Shown: piece after piece, positions 59,711 to 64,000 of the stretch
Numbering within the stretch: the stretch's first letter is position 1
Layout of the letters: every line of letters starts with the position of its first letter
NCBI RefSeq assembly: GCF_004421005.1
Contig: NZ_CP038026.1
Span: 992,001 to 1,056,000, forward strand
DNA: 64,000 bases
Source of the DNA: Pseudoduganella plicata
GTDB taxonomy: Bacteria > Pseudomonadota > Gammaproteobacteria > Burkholderiales > Burkholderiaceae_D
Direction: 5' to 3'
Program-made: the position numbers and the translations under genes
The notes under the pieces: model-generated
Database searches by the model: none
Seen by the model: only the letters and a program-made list of their open reading frames with translations
Told to the model about the DNA's origin: nothing

Positions 59711-60790
59711 ATGAACAGCCCCATCATCACCACGGCCCAGGCAGCGAAGATCCTGGGCGTCTCGGCGCGCACGGCGCAACTGTGGATCGAAAGCGGTGTC
59801 ATTCCTTCGTGGAAGACGCCGGGCGGCCACCGGCGCATGTATGAGACGGACGTGCTGGCGACGCTGGAGCGGGGCAGCGATGCCCGGGCTGTCGCCTGGC
59901 GTGTGCTGGTGCTGGCGCCGGCGGACGACCACGCACGGTGGACGGGCGCATTGGCGACGCTGGACGTGGCGCAGATCGACTGTGTCGACGACCCCGTTGC
60001 GGCCGCCGTCGGCCTGGGCGGCGGTGCGTACGACATGCTGCTGGTACAGAGCGACGGGCCGGACGAGTCGCTGCCGCGCTTCCTGACGGCGCTGCGGGCC
60101 ATCCCATCGTTGAGCCGGCTGAAGATCGCGATCGCCAGCCGCCCGTCCGTGCAAGCGCCGGCGGACCTGCCATTCACGATGGTCGGCCTGGACGGTGGGC
60201 CGGAGGCCGCCGTGGCGGAGCTGGCGCGGCAATTGCCGCTGAAACCGCTGCCGGCTCCGGCGTTGCCGATCCAGCTGCGCGATGCCTCGTTCCCCGTCGG
60301 ACCCGACGAAGCGCGCCGGCTGGCCGCCGTGCGCCGCGCCGGCATTCTCGACAGCGCCCCGGAACAGGTGTTCGACAACCTGGCCCAGCTGGCGGCGCTG
60401 AGCCTGTCGATGCCGTACGCGCTGATCACGGTGCTGAGCGAGGACCGGCAGTGGTTCAAGACGCGCATCGGCCTGGACCTGCGCGAGACGCCGCGCAGCT
60501 GGGCATTCTGCAACCACACGATCCTGCAGCCGGGCGTGCAGGAGTTTTCCGGCATGGACGCCGACCCGCGCTTTGCCGACAATCCGGCCGTCGCGGGCGC
60601 GCCGCACTTCCGGTACTACGCCGGCGCGCCCGTCACGGACGACCGCGGCTTCGCGCTCGGCTCACTGTGCGTCATCGATACGAAGCCGCGCAAGCTCAGC
60701 GCTGCCGAGGTGCAGATCCTTGGGCAGCTGGCGCGGCAGGTCTCGGCGGAAATCGTCCGGACGATCCGCTCCGCCGGGCCACGCAGATAA
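59711..60790 (+). CDS. HTH (excisionase/MerR-like) plus GAF-domain regulatory protein
   Basis: 359 residues. The N-terminus (TTAQAAKILGVSARTAQLWI, then PGGHRRMYETDVLATLERG) is an excisionase/MerR-type winged helix-turn-helix. A middle region (75-200) looks like a receiver-like or Rossmann-type domain with no clear phospho-Asp. The C-terminal half is a GAF domain: LAALSLSMPYALITVLSEDR, GLDLRETPRSWAFCNHTILQ, ADNPAVAGAPHFRYYAGAPV and FALGSLCVIDTKPRKLSAAE. This order is unusual for a GAF sensor. It may be a DNA-binding small-molecule sensor; the ligand is unknown. Confidence 0.85.
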   Translation: MNSPIITTAQAAKILGVSARTAQLWIESGVIPSWKTPGGHRRMYETDVLATLERGSDARAVAWRVLVLAPADDHARWTGALATLDVAQIDCVDDPVAAAVGLGGGAYDMLLVQSDGPDESLPRFLTALRAIPSLSRLKIAIASRPSVQAPADLPFTMVGLDGGPEAAVAELARQLPLKPLPAPALPIQLRDASFPVGPDEARRLAAVRRAGILDSAPEQVFDNLAQLAALSLSMPYALITVLSEDRQWFKTRIGLDLRETPRSWAFCNHTILQPGVQEFSGMDADPRFADNPAVAGAPHFRYYAGAPVTDDRGFALGSLCVIDTKPRKLSAAEVQILGQLARQVSAEIVRTIRSAGPRR

Positions 60791-60889
60791 CGAGCGCACA
60801 TCCCGGCGGGGGGCAAGCCTGTCATCGAACCCAGACCGTCTACCGGGGATGGTCTGCGTGGAACGACACGCGGGCGGTGTCGTCGACTG

Positions 60890-60961
60890 AAAATGTGGTG
60901 CCTGTCACCGGTTTTGACGTGCCTTAAAATGTGGTGCCTGTCACCGGTTTTGACGTGCCTT
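60890..60961. repeat. 36-bp unit in two perfect tandem copies
   Basis: Copies at 60890-60925 and 60926-60961 are identical. Each contains GGTGCCTGTCACC, an imperfect inverted repeat with GGTG/CACC arms, as in REP-like elements seen widely in Massilia-type genomes (from memory, not checked). It lies between the HTH-GAF gene and the end of proX. Confidence 0.75.
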
Positions 60962-61014
60962 CGGTTATCGGGCCTGCTTCGCGGGCCCTCTTCCAGGCGT
61001 TACCTGCTGTTGCC

Positions 61015-62082
61015 TCAACTACCCTCTTTTGCCGGCGCCCGCGCTGCCGCCAGCGCCTGCGCAATCCAGCCATCGAACAACGCCTGGTGATACCGGATCC
61101 AGCCGGCCGTGTGCCGCGCGATATCGGCCTGCGTGTTTTCGCCCTTGCGCATGCGCTCGTTCTGCGCGTTGATGTCGGCAATCGGCAGGCGCATCACTTC
61201 GAACAGCCGGACGGCCGCCGGGTTCTTCTCGGCCCAGGCGCGGTTGACGACGATGCGTGTCGTATTGACGGAAAAGCCGTAGTCGCTGCCGTCGTCCAGG
61301 CGGGTGCTGGCGCCCTGCGGATTGGCCGAAAACGGCGCCTGCAGCCAGACGACGTCCTTGCCTGGCACCAGCACGCCGCTGACCCAGTACGGCGTCCACG
61401 TGTAGTACAGGATCGGCTCGCCCCGCCGGTAGCGGCCGATGGTGTCGGCGATCAGCGCGGAATAGCTGCCCTGCACGTGCGCGACCGTCGGCCGCAGCTT
61501 GTAGGCGTCCAGATGATGCTCGATCATCGCTTCGCAGCCCCAGCCCGGATTGCAGCCGGTCAGGTCGGCCTTGCCGTCGCCGTCATGGTCGAACAGTTTC
61601 GCGATCGCCGGGTCGCGCAGCTGGTCGATATTGGTGATGCGGTACTTCTCGGCGCTCGCCTTGTCGATCATGTAGCCCTGCGCGGCCGGACCGGCGTACT
61701 GGCCCGTGCGCAGCAGTTTCGCGTCGCCGCCCGCGTTATCGTAATAATCCCGGTGCAGCGGGTCCCAGTGCACGGCCAGGTACGTCGCATCGCCGTTGGC
61801 GATGGCGATGTGCGCCGTCGGATAATCCACTTCCCTGATCGGCTGTGGCTCATAGCCCAGCTTTTCCAGCGCCCGGTCCACCAGCATTGTCTGGAAGGTC
61901 TCTTCGCCGATCGGGCTTTGCAGCGCCTGGACCTTGATGCCCTTGCCGGGCAGGCCGGCGTCCGGCGTCTGCGCCAGCGCCAGACCCGTGGTCAGCGTGA
62001 GCGCGGCCAGCGCCAGCGCCGACAGCCACTGGAACCTGCGCTGCTTCCTGCGTGTTACTTCGAAATGTTTGACGTGCTGCAT
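61015..62082 (-). CDS. proX: Glycine betaine/proline ABC transporter, periplasmic binding protein
   Basis: 355 residues with a basic N-terminus and Sec signal ([20 protein letters not shown]). The OpuAC-type fold shows [40 protein letters not shown] and the ligand-cage Trp region [20 protein letters not shown]. ProX proteins bind glycine betaine and similar quaternary amines through aromatic cages. It is the last gene of the proV-proW-proX operon and is 15 bases after proW. Osmotic-stress induction is expected from the family. Confidence 0.93.
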   Translation of the reverse strand: MQHVKHFEVTRRKQRRFQWLSALALAALTLTTGLALAQTPDAGLPGKGIKVQALQSPIGEETFQTMLVDRALEKLGYEPQPIREVDYPTAHIAIANGDATYLAVHWDPLHRDYYDNAGGDAKLLRTGQYAGPAAQGYMIDKASAEKYRITNIDQLRDPAIAKLFDHDGDGKADLTGCNPGWGCEAMIEHHLDAYKLRPTVAHVQGSYSALIADTIGRYRRGEPILYYTWTPYWVSGVLVPGKDVVWLQAPFSANPQGASTRLDDGSDYGFSVNTTRIVVNRAWAEKNPAAVRLFEVMRLPIADINAQNERMRKGENTQADIARHTAGWIRYHQALFDGWIAQALAAARAPAKEGS

Positions 62083-62097
62083 AACGATCCTTTCTTC

Positions 62098-63189
62098 TTA
62101 TTGTGCGGCTGCGGGCGCGGTGTGGCCGGCCGGGCCGGAGGCCGTGGAAGCACCGCGCACCAGGCGCACGATGAAACCGGCCGGGCCGGTCTGGTACCAG
62201 TGACGCACGCCGCGACTCGGCTGGCCCAGCGACTGGGTCACGCGGTCCAGCGTGATGGCCAGCACGACGATGCCCAGACCGCCGACGGTAGCCAGCCCCA
62301 TGTCCAGGCGGCCGATCCCGCGCAATACCATCTGGCCCAGGCCGCCGACGGCGATCATCGACGCGATCACCACCATCGACAGCGACAGCATCAGCGACTG
62401 GTTGATGCCCGCCATGATGGACGGCATGGCCAGCGGGAGCTGCACGCGCGTCAGCAGCTGCCAGGGCGACGCACCGTAGGCGCGCGCCGCTTCGATCAGG
62501 TCGGGGCGCACCTGGCGAATGCCCAGAGTGGTCAGGCGCACCAGCGGCGGCAGGGCAAAGACGATGGTGACGATGACGCCCGGCGCATTGCCGATACCGA
62601 ACAGCATCACCACCGGCACCAGATACACGAAGGCGGGCGTCGTCTGCATGGCGTCCAGGAGCGGGCGCAGGATGTTCTGCGCGCGGTCGCTGCTGGCCAG
62701 GAAGATCCCCAGCGGCAGGCCGATCGCCAGGCAGAACGCGAGCGACGTCAGCACCAGCGACAGCGTGACCATCGCCTCGGGCCAGACACCCAGCAGCGCG
62801 ACTACCAGCAGTGCCGCCACGGTACCGACGGCCAGCGCGCGGCTGGTGAACTGCCATGCCAGCAGGCCGACGATGGCGATCACCACGGGCGCCGGGGCGG
62901 CCAGCAGCACGTCGCCGGCACCCGTCAGGGTCGCGTCGATCGGTGCGCGCACGGCCTGGAAGAACGGCCGGCAGTGCGCGACCACCCAGCCCAGGCCGTC
63001 GTTGATCCAGGCTTGCAGCGGCAGCGAACCGTGGAACAGCTGTGATAACGCGCTCGCGTGTTCTTGTGTCGCCGCGGGCGGGCCGGCGTCCAGCCACGAA
63101 GTATCGGTCGGAGGGGTGGGCAGCCATGGATTGACCGGTGCGGCAGCCTGCGTGCCCTGCTCCAGCGAGGTGACGGTATCGGTGTTCAT
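62098..63189 (-). CDS. proW: Glycine betaine/proline ABC transporter permease
   Basis: 363 residues. The N-terminal 90 residues are cytoplasmic and Pro-rich ([20 protein letters not shown]), as in ProW. Seven hydrophobic segments follow, with the EAA loop [20 protein letters not shown] near 245 that docks on the ATPase. It forms the inner-membrane channel of the osmoprotectant importer. The ATG overlaps the proV stop (ATGA), so the genes are translationally coupled. Confidence 0.93.
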   Translation of the reverse strand: MNTDTVTSLEQGTQAAAPVNPWLPTPPTDTSWLDAGPPAATQEHASALSQLFHGSLPLQAWINDGLGWVVAHCRPFFQAVRAPIDATLTGAGDVLLAAPAPVVIAIVGLLAWQFTSRALAVGTVAALLVVALLGVWPEAMVTLSLVLTSLAFCLAIGLPLGIFLASSDRAQNILRPLLDAMQTTPAFVYLVPVVMLFGIGNAPGVIVTIVFALPPLVRLTTLGIRQVRPDLIEAARAYGASPWQLLTRVQLPLAMPSIMAGINQSLMLSLSMVVIASMIAVGGLGQMVLRGIGRLDMGLATVGGLGIVVLAITLDRVTQSLGQPSRGVRHWYQTGPAGFIVRLVRGASTASGPAGHTAPAAAQ

Positions 63190-64000
63190 GCTTGTCCTTT
63201 CTGAGTCTGTGGTTCCGCTATGGCGGGCGTGTCGCGGTCGAGGAATTTCAGCAGGGTGGTCTTGCTGATCGCGCCGCGGAAGTCGCCGTCGCTGGCCACC
63301 ACGGGGACGGCGTACGGGAGCTGTGCCACCTGGCCGACCAGGCCGGCGACGGGTTCGTCCGCGGCGATGGTCTGCACGTCCGGCAGGAATGCATGCGCCA
63401 GCCCCAGCGGCCCCGTGTGGCCGTCCAGCGCGCTGCGCAGCGAATCGGCCGAGACCACGCCGAGGAAGCGGCGCCGCGGATTGACGACATAGGCATACGC
63501 CCGGTCCTGCTCTTCAAGCATCGACAGCGCGGCGCGTGCACCGCGCGCCGGCGATTCGGACACGATGATCTGGCTCTTGCGCGCGATATCGCCGGCCTTG
63601 AAGACGGCCGCCGCATCGACGCCGCGCACGAAGCTGCGCACGTAATCGTTGGCGGGCCGGCGCAGGATTTCCTCCGGCGTGCCCACCTGCACCACGTGGC
63701 CGTCCTTCATGATGGCGACGCGGTCGCCGATGCGCATGGCTTCGTCCAGGTCGTGCGAAATGAAGACGATGGTGCGGCGCCTGACCTGCTGCAGGCGCAG
63801 CAGCTCCGACTGCATCTCCGTGCGCATGATGGGGTCGAGCGCGGAAAACGCCTCGTCCATCAGCAGGATCGACGGATCGCAGGCCAGCGCGCGCGCCAGG
63901 CCGACCCGCTGCTGCATGCCGCCGGACAGCTCGTCCGGATAGCTGGCGGCATAGCCGGCAAGGCCGACCTGTTCCAGCGCCTGCCGGGCCAACGCGTGGC
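63186..64000 (-). CDS. proV: Glycine betaine/proline ABC transporter ATP-binding protein (partial)
   Basis: The 5' part (including Walker A) is outside the window. About 271 C-terminal residues are visible: the ABC signature [20 protein letters not shown], Walker [14 protein letters not shown], the switch His region [20 protein letters not shown], then two CBS domains ([20 protein letters not shown], and [20 protein letters not shown]). CBS domains sense ionic strength in this family. It energises betaine uptake with ProW and ProX. Confidence 0.93.
   Translation of the reverse strand, partial: HALARQALEQVGLAGYAASYPDELSGGMQQRVGLARALACDPSILLMDEAFSALDPIMRTEMQSELLRLQQVRRRTIVFISHDLDEAMRIGDRVAIMKDGHVVQVGTPEEILRRPANDYVRSFVRGVDAAAVFKAGDIARKSQIIVSESPARGARAALSMLEEQDRAYAYVVNPRRRFLGVVSADSLRSALDGHTGPLGLAHAFLPDVQTIAADEPVAGLVGQVAQLPYAVPVVASDGDFRGAISKTTLLKFLDRDTPAIAEPQTQKGQA

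Noticed and set aside
1..64000. tRNA or rRNA genes
   Set aside because: I saw no cloverleaf-like or rRNA-like sequence on reading the window, but this was not computed.

Overview
The window is about 65% GC, tightly packed and bacterial. Gene content suggests a betaproteobacterium of the Oxalobacteraceae (Massilia/Telluria/Pseudoduganella type): many sugar and starch enzymes, an orphan type VI secretion (T6SS) effector island, Hanks-type kinase and sigma-54 regulation, and many LysR/AraC/SDR genes. This placement is inferred from gene content; there is no rRNA or tRNA gene to confirm it.

Layout. 1-3.4 kb: end of a sugar ABC importer operon (permease end, binding protein, TIM-barrel isomerase, Gfo/Idh/MocA dehydrogenase). 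3.4-6.4 kb: SDR, CatB/Vat-like acetyltransferase, AI-2E-type transporter. 6.6-12.4 kb: a possible signalling unit made of an FHA-like sigma-54 activator, a membrane Ser/Thr kinase with TPRs, a 118-aa protein, and a three-gene operon of small beta-rich proteins, two of them AidA/PixA-like. The operon is preceded by a strong sigma-54 promoter match, a terminator and a long inverted repeat. 12.5-17.5 kb: a frameshifted secreted protein and a frameshifted Lhr-type helicase. 17.5-20 kb: an operon of three unrecognised proteins. 20-28.3 kb: AraC, LysE, metallo-hydrolase, CPA2 antiporter, KfrA-like protein, MFS transporter, SDR. 28.3-35.1 kb: secreted polysaccharide enzymes (alpha-amylase, lipoprotein pullulanase, GH5) around an unrecognised protein.

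35.2-49.7 kb is a T6SS effector island. On the minus strand, VgrG and a DcrB/Eag-type adaptor are followed by two prePAAR effectors sharing a 238-residue N-terminus but carrying unrelated C-terminal toxins (GH-E nuclease-like and JAB-like). Candidate immunity genes are scattered among them: two paralogous TPR proteins, a pentapeptide-like protein, a SUKH protein, two small unknowns and an apparent gene fragment. On the plus strand an Rhs effector has a separate C-terminal toxin and a DUF596-like immunity gene. Toxin tips and immunity genes are visibly more AT-rich than the rest, as expected for exchanged cassettes.

49.8-64 kb: a decayed GH92 gene, NTF2-like protein, frameshifted alpha/beta hydrolase, GMC oxidoreductase, ECF sigma factor, frameshifted LysR, SDR/NTF2 pair, LysR, secreted alpha/beta hydrolase, HTH-GAF regulator, a 36-bp tandem repeat, and a ProXWV glycine-betaine importer that runs off the right edge.

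Caveat: at least seven reading-frame breaks can each be repaired by one or two bases, several of them in short G, C or T runs. Assembly indels are a serious alternative to real gene decay. The GH92 gene also lacks its 5' part, so it is probably a true pseudogene.
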